DNA of 64,000 nucleotides from Bryobacterales bacterium. GTDB lineage: Bacteria; Acidobacteriota; Terriglobia; Bryobacterales; Bryobacteraceae. How positions within the stretch are numbered: position 1 is the first letter of the stretch; the number at the start of each line of letters is the position of its first letter. Below are positions 51,828 through 61,536 of this stretch, in pieces. The DNA is taken from assembly GCA_020854055.1 (NCBI GenBank), contig JADZGD010000003.1, positions 1-64,000 on the forward strand, in the 5' to 3' direction. The translations under genes and the position numbers were made by a program. A model generated the notes under the pieces. It was not told where the DNA came from and did not search any database. It saw only the letters and a list, made by a program, of their open reading frames with translations.

Positions 51828-53075
51828 TCACCGAAAGTGGCGCTCCGTGGCGCGGGCTTCCCGCGTTGCCTCGATCATCTCTTCGAGCACCCTGCCGGGT
51901 GTCAGCCGGTCGCCGCGGACCACAGTCACCGTCCCCGCTCCCACCGGCTTCCATCGCTGCAGCGTCCGCTCTCCGGCAAATCCATGGAACACGACGGCTC
52001 GCGGAACTCCGCATGCCGCGGCGACATGCTGTCCGGAGGAATCGTAACCCAGATACATCGACGCCCGCCCAATTATGCTGGCAAACGCGGCAAAGGAGCC
52101 CTCCCAGGCGAACAATCGATCCTCAAATGCCGGCAGCCGGTCAACCAGCCTCTCAACGCGCTCCATCTCTTCTCCCGGCGCTCCCTTGTCGATGACCACA
52201 AAAGCGCCGCAATCCAGCACCGAACGAACCAGCATCTCCTCAAAGGGATCCGCCAGCCGTTTGCCCTGGTTCTCACCCACCCCCAGGCTGATGGCGACAA
52301 ACGGAGGCTCCGGACAGCACTCCTCCGGCAGCGGGGCAATCCAGGGCCTCGCACACTCCACGCCAAAGGTTTCCCGGCACCAGTCAGACGCGAGTTCCGA
52401 TAGCGACAGGCTCCCCTGGCCGCCGCAAGCCCGGCTCTCAAAAAAGTAGTAGTTCTCTTCCGGGCAAACGGGCAGCACTCCCAGTTGAGTCAGGCGGGAG
52501 TCCGGATCAATCACTACGGTACCCGGTTGGGAGAGCGCCGGCTGCAGTTCGGGCCAGATCGACAGGCGGTCACACAGCGTGGCCCTGCGGCCGTATTCGA
52601 GCGGGAGGTGGCCGATGCGCCCGTCCATCGCAAATAACTCCCGCGCCTTGGCGCTGCCGGCAAAAATGATCTGGGCCTCGGGAAATGCGCGTTTGGCCGC
52701 ATCCAGCATCACGCTGGTGATAGCGACATCGGCGCCCAGCGTCACCCGGGAAAGCACCACGATCCGGTTGACGCCGCGGCGCGGAATCGGCCGCGGCCGG
52801 CGAATCCGCCCGTAACGCTCCAACAGCGAAGCAGCACTCACCTCCGGATACACCAGCGCCACGATCCCGCAAAAAAGCTCAGCGTAGGCGTCGCAGTAGC
52901 GCGGCTCGAAGGCATCGCTGAGCGGTTCCACCAGGTCCCGGAACAACTCCTCTGTGGCGGCCGCCGCCATCTGGGGTGAGTCACTTGCCGCTCTCTCAAC
53001 CAGGCGCCGTACCAGATCAGGCGGACAGCGCTCGCCCCGGACACAATAAGAGCGCAACTGCTCTGCCAGCTTCAT
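51828..53075 (-). CDS. Glycosyltransferase family 9-like protein (heptosyltransferase-like)
   Basis: The 415-residue GT-B protein has an atypical alpha-helical N-terminus of about 95 residues, then RIVVLSRVTLGADVAITSVML as the first Rossmann half. PFVAISLGVGENQGKRL follows, and SMYLGYDSSGQHVAAACGVP, which matches the donor site of ADP-heptose:LPS heptosyltransferases. It may add a sugar to lipopolysaccharide core or to a protein. It is not next to other LPS genes; scpA lies about 60 bases downstream. An AGAAGG site precedes ATG 53075. Confidence 0.78.
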   Translation of the reverse strand: MKLAEQLRSYCVRGERCPPDLVRRLVERAASDSPQMAAAATEELFRDLVEPLSDAFEPRYCDAYAELFCGIVALVYPEVSAASLLERYGRIRRPRPIPRRGVNRIVVLSRVTLGADVAITSVMLDAAKRAFPEAQIIFAGSAKARELFAMDGRIGHLPLEYGRRATLCDRLSIWPELQPALSQPGTVVIDPDSRLTQLGVLPVCPEENYYFFESRACGGQGSLSLSELASDWCRETFGVECARPWIAPLPEECCPEPPFVAISLGVGENQGKRLADPFEEMLVRSVLDCGAFVVIDKGAPGEEMERVERLVDRLPAFEDRLFAWEGSFAAFASIIGRASMYLGYDSSGQHVAAACGVPRAVVFHGFAGERTLQRWKPVGAGTVTVVRGDRLTPGRVLEEMIEATREARATERHFR

Positions 53076-53151
53076 GGCCTTCTCAATTGTGACGGTTGGG
53101 ATCGGGAGAGCGTAACCTCAATTGTAACAGCGCCCGTCCGGCGGCCTCTGG

Positions 53152-54900
53152 TCAGGCCTCCCGGCCGAACCCGAGCGGACCGGCATCGAGCAGTCCCCGG
53201 CTGGCCAGAATGTCGCAAACCGCCTCGGCGGCCTGCTGATCATCCACCGGCAGACTCTCGGGCTCAATCACCACCAGGCGGTCGTAGCCGATCAATTCCC
53301 GGGCCCGCTCCAACTCCTCCCGCATCCCCGAGGCGATTGAGCAGATGGCGATCAACCCGGAGGAAACCACAATGCTCGCCACCTCCGGCAGTACGTCACT
53401 ATCCACGTCGTCGCTTAACAGGTGAGCCATGCAGTGGAGGTCGAACAGGCGCCGCTCCACCAGCTTGGCGACTTCCGGCCGCGCGGTGAGCCACACCGCG
53501 GCGGCGTGATGCCCCAGCCGCGCCGCCCGTTCGGCCGGCGTCGGCCGTTCGGTTTTGAACTGAATCCCCATCAGGGCCTGGCGAATCCGCTGGTGTCCGG
53601 CGTCGCCTACGCGCTCGCGGATCATTCCTGCGCCTAGTGTCAGGTTGGTCAGCGGGTCGATCAGGATGAAGCTGCCGGTGGCGCGGTTCTCTTCGTAGGG
53701 ATCGAAAAACAGCGGCCGCTGCGTCTCCACCGATACCCGCGCGATCTCATTCAGCTGCAACCGGCCGGCGGGCGCGTGCCCGAGTGAATTGATGTCTACC
53801 TTGTGGACAATCGCCGTCACGGTTGCCGGCACCTGCTGGGTGGTGTGTTTCAGCAGATAGGAGCGATTGAGCTCCAGCGGCTGCCCGTTCATCCACACCA
53901 GCATCGCCTCGAAGTGGCGCGACATGTGCGGCAGGGCTGAGGGATGCACCAGCATGTCTCCCCGGCTGACGTCGATCTCGTCCTCCAGGCACACCGTAAC
54001 TGAAAGTGGCGCAACGGCCTCCTCCAGGTCGCCGTCGTAGGTGACAACGGACTTCACCACCGAGGTCCGCCCCGAGGGCAGCGCCATCACGTGGTCGCCA
54101 GGACGGATGGTACCCGAAGCAACCTGCCCCGCATAGCCACGAAAATCCAGATGCGGCCGGATTACATATTGCACCGGGAAGCGCATCTGCTCAAACGGCT
54201 TCGACGGTCCGCCAGGCACGGTTTCCAGGTGCTCCAGCAGACTCGGCCCCTGATACCATGGCATGCGCCGGCTGCGGGTTACGACATTGTCCCCATCGAG
54301 CGCGCTTAACGGGATGAACTGAACGTTATCCGAGCGCAACCGGGCGAAAAACTCAATCAACTCCAGCCGGATTCCGTCGAACACTTCCTGGGAGAACCCC
54401 ACCAGGTCCATCTTGTTCACTGCGACTGTCACCGATGGAATGCCCAGCAGCGAGGCGATGTAGATGTGGCGCCGCGATTGCGGCAGCACGCCGCTGCGCG
54501 CATCCACCAGCACCACCGCCAGGTCCGCCGTGGAAGCGCCGGTCGCCATGTTGCGCGTGTACTGCTCATGGCCGGGCGTGTCGGCGATGATGAACTTCCG
54601 CCTGGGCGTGGAGAAGTACCGGTAGGCTACGTCGATTGTAATTCCCTGCTCCCGTTCCGCTCGAAGACCATCGGTGAGCAGCGAGAGATCGATTTCCCTT
54701 CCGGAACGGTTCACCGGCGACTTTTTCACCGAAGCCAGTTGGTCTTCATACACGCCTTTGGAATCGTAAAGCAGCCGGCCGATCAGCGTGCTCTTGCCAT
54801 CGTCCACGCTGCCCGCGGTGGTGAACCGCAGGCACTCTTTGGCCTCGTTCTCCTTGAGGAATTGCTCGATCGGGGATAGTTGTGCCAGGGTGCCGGCCAT
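53152..54900 (-). CDS. cysN: Sulfate adenylyltransferase large subunit (CysN) with degenerate APS-kinase-like tail
   Basis: Residues 1-430 are a CysN GTPase, with [15 protein letters not shown] as the P-loop, [18 protein letters not shown] as the switch region and NKMDL as the guanine site. With CysD it makes adenosine 5'-phosphosulfate from ATP and sulfate. Residues about 456-582 follow the APS kinase (CysC) fold seen in CysNC fusions ([45 protein letters not shown]). However, the P-loop GLSGAGKS is replaced by ARPEVAK, and the DGD and RxENIRR segments are gone. The tail cannot bind ATP in the normal way and probably serves a structural or regulatory role. The start is coupled to cysD by TGATG. 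Confidence 0.92.
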   Translation of the reverse strand: MAGTLAQLSPIEQFLKENEAKECLRFTTAGSVDDGKSTLIGRLLYDSKGVYEDQLASVKKSPVNRSGREIDLSLLTDGLRAEREQGITIDVAYRYFSTPRRKFIIADTPGHEQYTRNMATGASTADLAVVLVDARSGVLPQSRRHIYIASLLGIPSVTVAVNKMDLVGFSQEVFDGIRLELIEFFARLRSDNVQFIPLSALDGDNVVTRSRRMPWYQGPSLLEHLETVPGGPSKPFEQMRFPVQYVIRPHLDFRGYAGQVASGTIRPGDHVMALPSGRTSVVKSVVTYDGDLEEAVAPLSVTVCLEDEIDVSRGDMLVHPSALPHMSRHFEAMLVWMNGQPLELNRSYLLKHTTQQVPATVTAIVHKVDINSLGHAPAGRLQLNEIARVSVETQRPLFFDPYEENRATGSFILIDPLTNLTLGAGMIRERVGDAGHQRIRQALMGIQFKTERPTPAERAARLGHHAAAVWLTARPEVAKLVERRLFDLHCMAHLLSDDVDSDVLPEVASIVVSSGLIAICSIASGMREELERARELIGYDRLVVIEPESLPVDDQQAAEAVCDILASRGLLDAGPLGFGREA

Positions 54901-55805
54901 CAGAAATATCCCTCGCGCTTTTTGATCTCCATGGAGCCTTCCTGATCATGATCGATCACCCGGTTCTCGCGCTCCGATCGCCGGAACAGCATCAATTCTT
55001 CAATGATCTTCGGAATCGTGTCAGCCTCCGAACGGATCGCGCCGGTGCAGTGTGTACAACCAAGCGACCGCATCCGGCACATCACCATCCGAGGCTTCTC
55101 GCCGGGCAGCAGCGGAGGATTGTGCTCCACCGAAATCAGCATGTCACCGCGCACCACAACCTCGCGCTCCGCTGCAAAATACAACGGCACCACGGGAATT
55201 TCCTCTAAGTGAATATATTGCCAAACGTCGAGTTCGGTCCAGTTGGAAAGCGGAAACACCCGGATCGACTCCCCCTTCTCCAACCGCGAGTTGTAAAGAT
55301 TCCACAACTCCGGCCGCTGGTTTTTCGGGTCCCACTGCCCGAATCCGTCGCGGAACGAGTAGACTCGTTCTTTGGCACGGCTCTTCTCCTCTTCGCGCCT
55401 CGCTCCGCCGAATGCGGCGTCGTACGGTCCGGCTGCCAGCGCGTCCAACAGCGCCTTGGTCTTCAACAGCGCGCAGCACTTCTGCGTGCCCAGCCGGAAC
55501 GGATTCGCCCTCTGGGCCAGCGCCTCCTCATTGCGATGGACGATCAGCCGCGCTCCGATCGAGGCCGGGTACCAATCCCGGAACCGGATCATCTCGCCAA
55601 ACTTGAAGGAAGTGTCAATATGCAGCAGAGGAAAAGGAATCGGCCCGGGATAGAAGGCCTTCTGGGCCAACCGCAACATGACCGACGAATCCTTCCCGAT
55701 GGAGTACAACATCACCGGGCGCTGGAATTCGGCCGCCACTTCACGGAAGATATGGATGCTTTCCGCCTCCAGTAGTTTCAGATGGCTAGTGATCCGGACG
55801 CTCAT
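54900..55805 (-). CDS. cysD: Sulfate adenylyltransferase small subunit
   Basis: This 301-residue member of the PP-loop superfamily has [20 protein letters not shown] (the SxGKDS loop), [17 protein letters not shown] and [15 protein letters not shown]. The C-terminal [20 protein letters not shown] is also conserved. It forms the catalytic part of the sulfate-activating complex with the adjacent CysN. ATG 55805 has a GGAGAG site. It diverges from the M28 peptidase gene across 85 bases, which must hold both promoters. Confidence 0.95.
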   Translation of the reverse strand: MSVRITSHLKLLEAESIHIFREVAAEFQRPVMLYSIGKDSSVMLRLAQKAFYPGPIPFPLLHIDTSFKFGEMIRFRDWYPASIGARLIVHRNEEALAQRANPFRLGTQKCCALLKTKALLDALAAGPYDAAFGGARREEEKSRAKERVYSFRDGFGQWDPKNQRPELWNLYNSRLEKGESIRVFPLSNWTELDVWQYIHLEEIPVVPLYFAAEREVVVRGDMLISVEHNPPLLPGEKPRMVMCRMRSLGCTHCTGAIRSEADTIPKIIEELMLFRRSERENRVIDHDQEGSMEIKKREGYF

Positions 55806-55890
55806 TCGTTCTCTCCATACAATACCACATCATCACAATTCCGATCATGATTAGGGTGATTGATTTTCGAGCAAACCGAAAAGTGACATC

Positions 55891-57504
55891 ATGAAACTCC
55901 TGCCCGCCATCTTCTTTTTTATTGGAGCACTCCAAGCACAACCGCTTCCACAGATCTCTCCACAGCGGATCCGCGCCGATGTCCGCCTGCTTTCGAGCGA
56001 CCTGCTCGAAGGGCGTGGAGTCGGCACCCGCGGCGGCGAACTCGCTAGCCAATACATTGCCACTCAGTTCGAACTGGCCGGCTTGAGACCTGCCGGTGAC
56101 AATCAAACCTATTATCAGCGCGTTCCCCTGGTCGGTGTCGAACCGCAGCCCGGAACCAGCCTCAGCGCCACCACCGCCGGACAACCGTTGTCGTTCGAAT
56201 ATCTGCGGCAATTTGTCGGCGTGACCGGGAAGCAGCAGGCCGACGTGCGCTTCCGGGCCGAAGCGATATTTGTAGGACACGGAATCACCGCGCCCGAATT
56301 TCACTGGGACGACTACAAGGGCATAGACGTTCGCAATAAAGTGGTGGTCCTGTTTACGAACGAGCCGGCTTCGAGCGATCCGGGCTTTTTTGGAGGCCGC
56401 TCCCTAACCTACTACGGCCGGTGGACGTACAAGTTTGAAGAAGCGGCACGGCGAGGCGCGCTCGCCTGTATTATCATCCACACCACGCCGACGGCCGGTT
56501 ATGGCTGGGATGTGGTCCGCAATTCCTGGGGAAAGGAAAACCCGCAGGTTCGCCTGGCGCCAGGCGCCTCCGCGCTGGCACTGAGCGGATGGATCACCGC
56601 GGACGCGGCCACCGCGCTGCTGCGAAAATCAGGCCGCACGGTGAGCGATCTGCTGGCAGCCGCCGAGTCGCCACACTTTCGGCCATTTCCGCTTGGCGTC
56701 ACCATCTCAGCGCACCTGGTGAGCAAACTGCGCGACATCGAATCGAACAATGTGGTCGCCATTGCGCCGGGCAGCGATCCGCGGCTAGCCCGGGAAGCGG
56801 TGGTGTTCTCGGCTCATTGGGACCACCTCGGAATCGGAACGCCGGTCCGTGGCGACGGTATCTATAACGGCGCGGTGGACAATGCCACCGGTTGCGCCAT
56901 CCTGATGGAGCTGGCCCGCGCCTGGGCGGCCCTGCCGCAAAAGCCGCGGAGATCGGCCGTCTTCGTTGCGGTCACCGCCGAGGAGGCCGGTCTTTTGGGA
57001 AGCCAATACTATGGCGCCCACCCCGTGATTCCAGCGGGAAAAACGGCGATTAACCTCAATTACGACGCGTTGCTGCCCGCCGGCCGGCTCGATTCCCTCA
57101 CCGTTTCCGGAGCGGAGCGAACCACGGCCTGGCCGGTCGTCCGGCAGATCGCGCAAAGGATGGCACTCAAGCTGGATCCCGAGGCCCACCCCGAAGCCGG
57201 CTACTATTATCGCTCGGACCACTTCTCCCTGGCCCGGGTGGGAATTCCCGCATTCTCCATCGGCGCCGGCTCCAGCTACTCCGGAAAACCGGCTGACTAC
57301 TCCCGGCAGGTGAGCGACCGCTACGGCGAGGATTACCACCAGCCCTCGGATGAGTTTCACCAGGACTGGGATTTCACCGGCCTGGCGCAAGCCGCAAGTT
57401 TCGGGATGGCGCTGGGTATGGACATCGCCAATGCCAACGGTCTTCCGTCCTGGAACGCCGGCGACGAATTTTTCGCCATCCGTGAGGCGAGCAGCGCTCG
57501 CTGA
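55891..57504 (+). CDS. Secreted M28 family metallopeptidase
   Basis: The 537-residue protein has a signal peptide (cleavage near ALQA). The zinc ligands and catalytic residues of M28 are all present: H309 in SAHWDH, D330 in AVDNATG, E364-E365 in AEEAGLLGS, D392 in LNYDA and H483 in DYHQPSDE. An apical PA-like domain precedes them. It would release N-terminal residues from peptides outside the cytoplasm. Confidence 0.92.
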   Translation: MKLLPAIFFFIGALQAQPLPQISPQRIRADVRLLSSDLLEGRGVGTRGGELASQYIATQFELAGLRPAGDNQTYYQRVPLVGVEPQPGTSLSATTAGQPLSFEYLRQFVGVTGKQQADVRFRAEAIFVGHGITAPEFHWDDYKGIDVRNKVVVLFTNEPASSDPGFFGGRSLTYYGRWTYKFEEAARRGALACIIIHTTPTAGYGWDVVRNSWGKENPQVRLAPGASALALSGWITADAATALLRKSGRTVSDLLAAAESPHFRPFPLGVTISAHLVSKLRDIESNNVVAIAPGSDPRLAREAVVFSAHWDHLGIGTPVRGDGIYNGAVDNATGCAILMELARAWAALPQKPRRSAVFVAVTAEEAGLLGSQYYGAHPVIPAGKTAINLNYDALLPAGRLDSLTVSGAERTTAWPVVRQIAQRMALKLDPEAHPEAGYYYRSDHFSLARVGIPAFSIGAGSSYSGKPADYSRQVSDRYGEDYHQPSDEFHQDWDFTGLAQAASFGMALGMDIANANGLPSWNAGDEFFAIREASSAR

Positions 57505-57534
57505 GCCCTCGCCCGCCTCTCCCGGTATCCGCGG

Positions 57535-58869
57535 CTACACCTTGGGTGGTTTTGCGGTTACCTTCCAGTTCTTCTCGTCGAAGTAGAGGACCTTTCCCTC
57601 GCGATACGACTCGACCGACATCGAAATCAGCACCTGCGCATGGGCCGCGGTTTCCACGTCGAGAGTCGGCTTCTGGCGGCTGCGCACGCAATCGAGGAAG
57701 TTGTTGATGTGCGCCGACATCATATCGCGTTGCTCAACCGGAATCGACTGGGCCGCCTCACCGAATTTCGAACGATAGGCATCATTGATTACATTGCGTT
57801 CCGGCCGCAGCGTGATATGGTCGGTATGCCCCTCGAACATTCCGTGCTCCACCATGATGATGGTACCCTCATGTCCCCGGATGAGTCCGGGGATGTGCTG
57901 CGAGTTGGCCATCGAAGAGGTCAACACCACCGAGTGGCCTTGGTTGTATTCCGCCACCAGGTGGAAGGTGTCCGGCACCTCACGCTCATCCTTGAAGACG
58001 TAGATTCCGCCACCCGCCATTACCTTGTGGGGGAACATCGGTTCAGGCCAGCAGATGTTGAGCGGCGCTACCACGTGGAAGAACAGATCCGTGGCGATGC
58101 CCCCGGAGTAGTCCCAGTACTTGCGGAAGTGAAAGAAGCGATCGGGAGTCCACGCCCGCTTGGGCGCCGAGCCAAGCCACGTTTTCCAGTCCACGTAGTT
58201 TTCGCCGGACTTGTCCGGACCGGCCTCGACATCGATCGGTCCGTTCCACTCGCCACGCGTCGAGTTCCGGTGGTACGAGCCCTGGCTCATGATCATCTGG
58301 CCGATGGCTCCGTCCGCGATGCATTTTTTCGCCTTCCACCACTGATCGGCCGACGTAGTTTGAGAGCCCACCTGAACAACACGCTTCGTCTCCCTCACCG
58401 TGTCTACCAGTCGCTTGGCTTCGGCAATGGTGTGGCACATCGGCTTTTCCAGGTAGACATCCTTGCCCGCGTCCATCGCCGCCAGCGCGATGGGTGCGTG
58501 CCAGTGATCGGGAGTGGCAACGATAACGGCGTCAATATCGTTGCGGCTGAGCACTTCGCGGTAGTCCAGATAGCCCTCGCAGTTGTGCGCTTGCTTATTG
58601 GCGTTGACCCGCTTCTGGTAAACGTCGCACACGGCCACGATCTTTGACTTATCGGAGCCGAACAAAGCGAACTTACCGGCTACGTACGTTCCCCGGCCGC
58701 CGCATCCGATCACCCCTACGTTGATCTTATCGTTCGCGCCGAGTACCCTCGTCGTGGATAACTTGTTGCCCCGCGCCAGCACCGTGCCGGCGCCCATGAG
58801 ACCGGCGCCGATGGCGCCCGCCCCCCGGAGAAAATCTCTGCGACGGAAATCGTCAGAATTGTTCGACAC
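57535..58869 (-). CDS. Gfo/Idh/MocA family oxidoreductase with twin-arginine leader
   Basis: The 444-residue protein starts at GTG 58869, eight bases after a GGAGGG site. Residues 1-35 form a Tat leader ([18 protein letters not shown]). The NAD-binding loop is [18 protein letters not shown], and [18 protein letters not shown] contains the family's catalytic lysine (EKP). Export through the Tat system suggests that it folds with its cofactor before secretion. The sugar substrate is not known. Confidence 0.92.
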   Translation of the reverse strand: MSNNSDDFRRRDFLRGAGAIGAGLMGAGTVLARGNKLSTTRVLGANDKINVGVIGCGGRGTYVAGKFALFGSDKSKIVAVCDVYQKRVNANKQAHNCEGYLDYREVLSRNDIDAVIVATPDHWHAPIALAAMDAGKDVYLEKPMCHTIAEAKRLVDTVRETKRVVQVGSQTTSADQWWKAKKCIADGAIGQMIMSQGSYHRNSTRGEWNGPIDVEAGPDKSGENYVDWKTWLGSAPKRAWTPDRFFHFRKYWDYSGGIATDLFFHVVAPLNICWPEPMFPHKVMAGGGIYVFKDEREVPDTFHLVAEYNQGHSVVLTSSMANSQHIPGLIRGHEGTIIMVEHGMFEGHTDHITLRPERNVINDAYRSKFGEAAQSIPVEQRDMMSAHINNFLDCVRSRQKPTLDVETAAHAQVLISMSVESYREGKVLYFDEKNWKVTAKPPKV

Positions 58870-58967
58870 TGCCTGCGCCCTCCATGATGGCGAAAACCGG
58901 AATATTGATCTCGATTAGTTTCGAGTCAAAACCAGTGTACTCCGGCTTAAGGCGGGGGTCAAAGAAT

Positions 58968-59696
58968 TTAAGATCCTGTTTCCGTCTCGGAGGAAGATGA
59001 GCCGGCCGCATTTCGTTTGGGCGCGGTCCGATCGATTGGCGGCAGGGCGGTTCTTGTGGCTTCGACGGCCGGCGTCCGGCGCAGCGCCCTCCACCAGACA
59101 AACGAGCAGAGAAAACTGCTGAACACCGCGATGTTGCTGCCGGTGAAATAGTAGTCTCGCGATAGCGCGATCAAGGACATCCCGATCGCCTGCCCGGCCA
59201 TCTGCAGCCCCAATCCGCTGCTGATCAGCAGGATCTGCCGGTCGCGGCTCCGGTATACCATCAGGCGCGACCACAACAGCAGGTTCAATATCGCAGAGCC
59301 AAAGCTCAGGTTGCGGTCCAATGCATTCATCCAATGACCGACCCGTTCGTTGTGGCAGGCCCACAACGAGACGAGCCAGAAAAGGATCGCCCCGGCAATC
59401 ACCATTCGCGCAAAGGGCGCGCGCTTCGGTCCGGGAGGGGCAGATTTCAGAATGAGGCTGACCACAATCGCCAGAATCCCCGTCTGGCGAAGGATTTCAT
59501 CGTAGTAATAATACGTGTAATTCAGCAGGCCAACTTCTGTCGTCGCCGCGATTTCGACTACCGTTGTGAGAAAGAGGATAATGCAGAAGGCAAACAGGAA
59601 GGGGAACTTGCGGAAGGCTCCCCGTATCAGGGCAGCCAGCACCATCACCTGGAGAACGCCGCCAATGATCCAGAGGACGAATTGATAATATTTCAT
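58968..59696 (-). CDS. Multi-pass membrane protein of unknown function
   Basis: This 242-residue protein has about seven predicted membrane helices (for example FVLWIIGGVLQVMVLAALI, FLFAFCIILFLTTVVEIAA) and a Ser/Glu-rich cytoplasmic tail. I recognise no family motif. The tyrosine cluster YTYYYYDE after the second helix is notable. No partner gene is obvious. Confidence 0.72.
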   Translation of the reverse strand: MKYYQFVLWIIGGVLQVMVLAALIRGAFRKFPFLFAFCIILFLTTVVEIAATTEVGLLNYTYYYYDEILRQTGILAIVVSLILKSAPPGPKRAPFARMVIAGAILFWLVSLWACHNERVGHWMNALDRNLSFGSAILNLLLWSRLMVYRSRDRQILLISSGLGLQMAGQAIGMSLIALSRDYYFTGSNIAVFSSFLCSFVWWRALRRTPAVEATRTALPPIDRTAPKRNAAGSSSSETETGS

Positions 59697-59816
59697 ACGA
59701 CCCCGCCTGGATACACCTTCACTCTAATCCAATCCAACCGGGATCCAGTCACCAAATAGAAACGGGGAGATCCTTGGCCACCAGACCAAAGACCTCCCGT
59801 TTCAATGAGTTCAGAG

Positions 59817-60257
59817 CTAGACGAATTTCGGAGGGCCTTCGTCCCACGGATTCGGGGGAAGCGTCGGTCCAATCGTAAGCTTCGGAGGGCCTTCGTCCCA
59901 CGGATTCGGGGGAAGCGTCGGTCCAATCGTAAGCTTCGGAGGGCCTTCGTCCCACGGATTTGGAGGAAGCGTCGGTCCAATCGTAAGCTTCGGAGGGCCT
60001 TCGTCCCATGGATTTGGAGGAAGCGTCGGTCCAATCGTAAGCTTCGGAGGGCCTTCGTCCCACGGGTTCGGGGGAAGCGTCGGTCCAATTGTGAGCTTCG
60101 GTGGGCCTTCATCCCACGGGTTCGGTGGAAGTGTCGGTCCAATTGAAACGCCAATCGAGGGGCCATTCAGACGATGACCAGTATTCGCACTAGCGACGAG
60201 CGCGAACGTCAAAATCACAATAACACAAACCGAGACACGCACAATGACTGATCTCAT
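59817..60257 (-). CDS. Secreted protein of six identical 18-residue repeats
   Basis: The 146-residue precursor has a Sec signal peptide (hydrophobic residues about 5-22, cleavage near ASA), a short linker and then six perfect or near-perfect copies of IGPTLPPNPWDEGPPKLT; the last copy ends KFV instead of KLT. The mature part is Pro-rich and acidic, has one Trp per repeat and no Cys. ATG 60257 has an AAGG site eight bases upstream. DNA copies differ almost only at synonymous positions, which points to selection on the peptide. I know no characterised homologue. It could be a surface fibre, a glycan- or protein-binding repeat or a precursor cut into short peptides. Confidence 0.85.
   Translation of the reverse strand: MRSVIVRVSVCVIVILTFALVASANTGHRLNGPSIGVSIGPTLPPNPWDEGPPKLTIGPTLPPNPWDEGPPKLTIGPTLPPNPWDEGPPKLTIGPTLPPNPWDEGPPKLTIGPTLPPNPWDEGPPKLTIGPTLPPNPWDEGPPKFV
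59820..60143. repeat. Six tandem 54-bp coding repeats
   Basis: The units lie at 59820-59873, 59874-59927, 59928-59981, 59982-60035, 60036-60089 and 60090-60143, without spacers. The four units at low coordinates are nearly identical, and the unit at 60090-60143 (first in the protein) is the most diverged. The array probably grows and shrinks by slippage or unequal recombination. Confidence 0.95.
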
Positions 60258-60299
60258 GTGAGATACCTTAGAGAGACTGCGCCTCTCCTCTTAGTCTCA

Positions 60300-60349
60300 G
60301 GGGATAACTCCCCCTATGTTTTCACCTACTACACCTCAATTGTAGGGGG
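60300..60349 (-). promoter_or_regulatory. Two mutually exclusive hairpins upstream of the repeat-protein gene
   Basis: CCCCCTA (60310-60316) can pair with TAGGGGG (60343-60349), or its CCCC (60310-60313) can pair with GGGG (60300-60303) across a six-base loop. The two pairings share the same bases, so only one can form at a time. The region lies 43-92 bases upstream of the start codon and may be in the mRNA leader. Whether it is transcribed is not known. Confidence 0.4.
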
Positions 60350-60524
60350 GTGCAAACTCTTAGACTATATCGGATTATTCCGTAGTGACGACTAGGGGAA
60401 ACGCCTGGGAGGAAGGCCGGAAACGGCACATTCGGTTGGAATGCGAACGTCTGTTCAGTGGTCTGAATCCACTATACTCGAGGCGGCGACTCGGTTTCTT
60501 CTTTGTTTTAAGTTGGTTACAAGA

Positions 60525-61412
60525 TCAGTCGCCGCGCGTGTAGTACGTTGGCTGCTGATAACTGTCACCACCGGATGGGGAGCGGTGCCTGGGCTGTCCG
60601 GGCCACTCAAGCCGCATGTCATCGCAGACCTCATCGAGCATTTCTAAGGTGGTAACCTTACTTTCCAGCGCAAATGCGGTGAGCAACAGGTTGTCGCAGA
60701 TCGCGTTGATGATGCGCGCCAGACCTTGGGAGCGGACGTGAATCTCGCGAAGCACCGGGGCCGGGAATGCCGTCTGGTCCCTCATTCCCGCCTTAGCCAA
60801 CCGGGAAGCGATGTACTCGATGGTCTCGCCTTCACGAAATGGCTGTAGTGAGCAGCGCAGAACGATCCGCTGCTTCAACTGCCGGAGATTGGGAGCATCC
60901 AGTTTCCGGTCCAGTTCGGGCTGGCCGGCCATAATGATCTGGAGTAATTTGCCGTGGCGGTTTTCGAGATTGCCCAGCAGGCGAATCTCCTCCAGAACAT
61001 CCCACTCCAAATTGTGCGCTTCGTCTACGATCAGCACCGTGGTCCGGCCCTCATTGGCCTGCTGGATCAGCAGGTGATTCAGCGCGAACAGCACTTCGGT
61101 TTTCGAAGTCCGGTTGCAGCGCAGGTCCAGATCATAGGCGATCATCTCGAAAAACTGGTCCGGCGTAATCCGGGAATTGAACAGGAAGGCAAACTCGATG
61201 AACTGGCTCTCAAGAAAATCGCGCAGGCACTCGAGCATCGTCGTCTTGCCCGTGCCCACCTCTCCGCTCAGGACAATGAAGCCTTTCCGGCTTTGCACGC
61301 CGTAGATCAGGTTGGCCAGAGCCTCCTCATGCTGCGCGCTGCGATACAGGAAGTGCGGGTCCGGACTCAAGCTGAACGGGCTGTCTGAGAATCCGAAAAA
61401 TGCGTTATACAT
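60525..61412 (-). CDS. ExeA/GspA-like AAA ATPase (exosortase-system type)
   Basis: From ATG 61412 the protein has 295 residues and begins MYNAFFGFSDSPFSLSPDPH, the characteristic start of ExeA-like ATPases and of the ATPase linked to PEP-CTERM/exosortase exopolysaccharide loci. LSGEVGTGKTT is the Walker A loop and VLIVDEAHNL is Walker B. IIMAGQPELDRKL and LKQRIVLRCSLQPF carry the sensor and arginine-finger regions. A TTG at 61442 would add ten residues. It fits with the PEP-CTERM protein at 37481-38116. No exosortase is in the window. Confidence 0.87.
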   Translation of the reverse strand: MYNAFFGFSDSPFSLSPDPHFLYRSAQHEEALANLIYGVQSRKGFIVLSGEVGTGKTTMLECLRDFLESQFIEFAFLFNSRITPDQFFEMIAYDLDLRCNRTSKTEVLFALNHLLIQQANEGRTTVLIVDEAHNLEWDVLEEIRLLGNLENRHGKLLQIIMAGQPELDRKLDAPNLRQLKQRIVLRCSLQPFREGETIEYIASRLAKAGMRDQTAFPAPVLREIHVRSQGLARIINAICDNLLLTAFALESKVTTLEMLDEVCDDMRLEWPGQPRHRSPSGGDSYQQPTYYTRGD

Positions 61413-61536
61413 TGATGGTTCGAACTGCGGAGAGTCTGCCAACTCCCGGCTAGCATCATCTTAACACTCCGGGATGCGCCATCCGGCGGAATTCGGCCGT
61501 TACCAGCAAATGGTTCCCGGGTTGCCGGACCCAGGA

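Noticed and set aside
57640-58647. 335-codon plus-strand frame
   Set aside because: It is antisense to the well-supported Gfo/Idh/MocA gene and its translation is Arg/Val-rich without family features.
59820-60143. Regular 54-bp repeats that could suggest a CRISPR array near csm genes
   Set aside because: The units are contiguous without spacers, encode identical peptides in one frame and differ at synonymous positions, so they are coding repeats.
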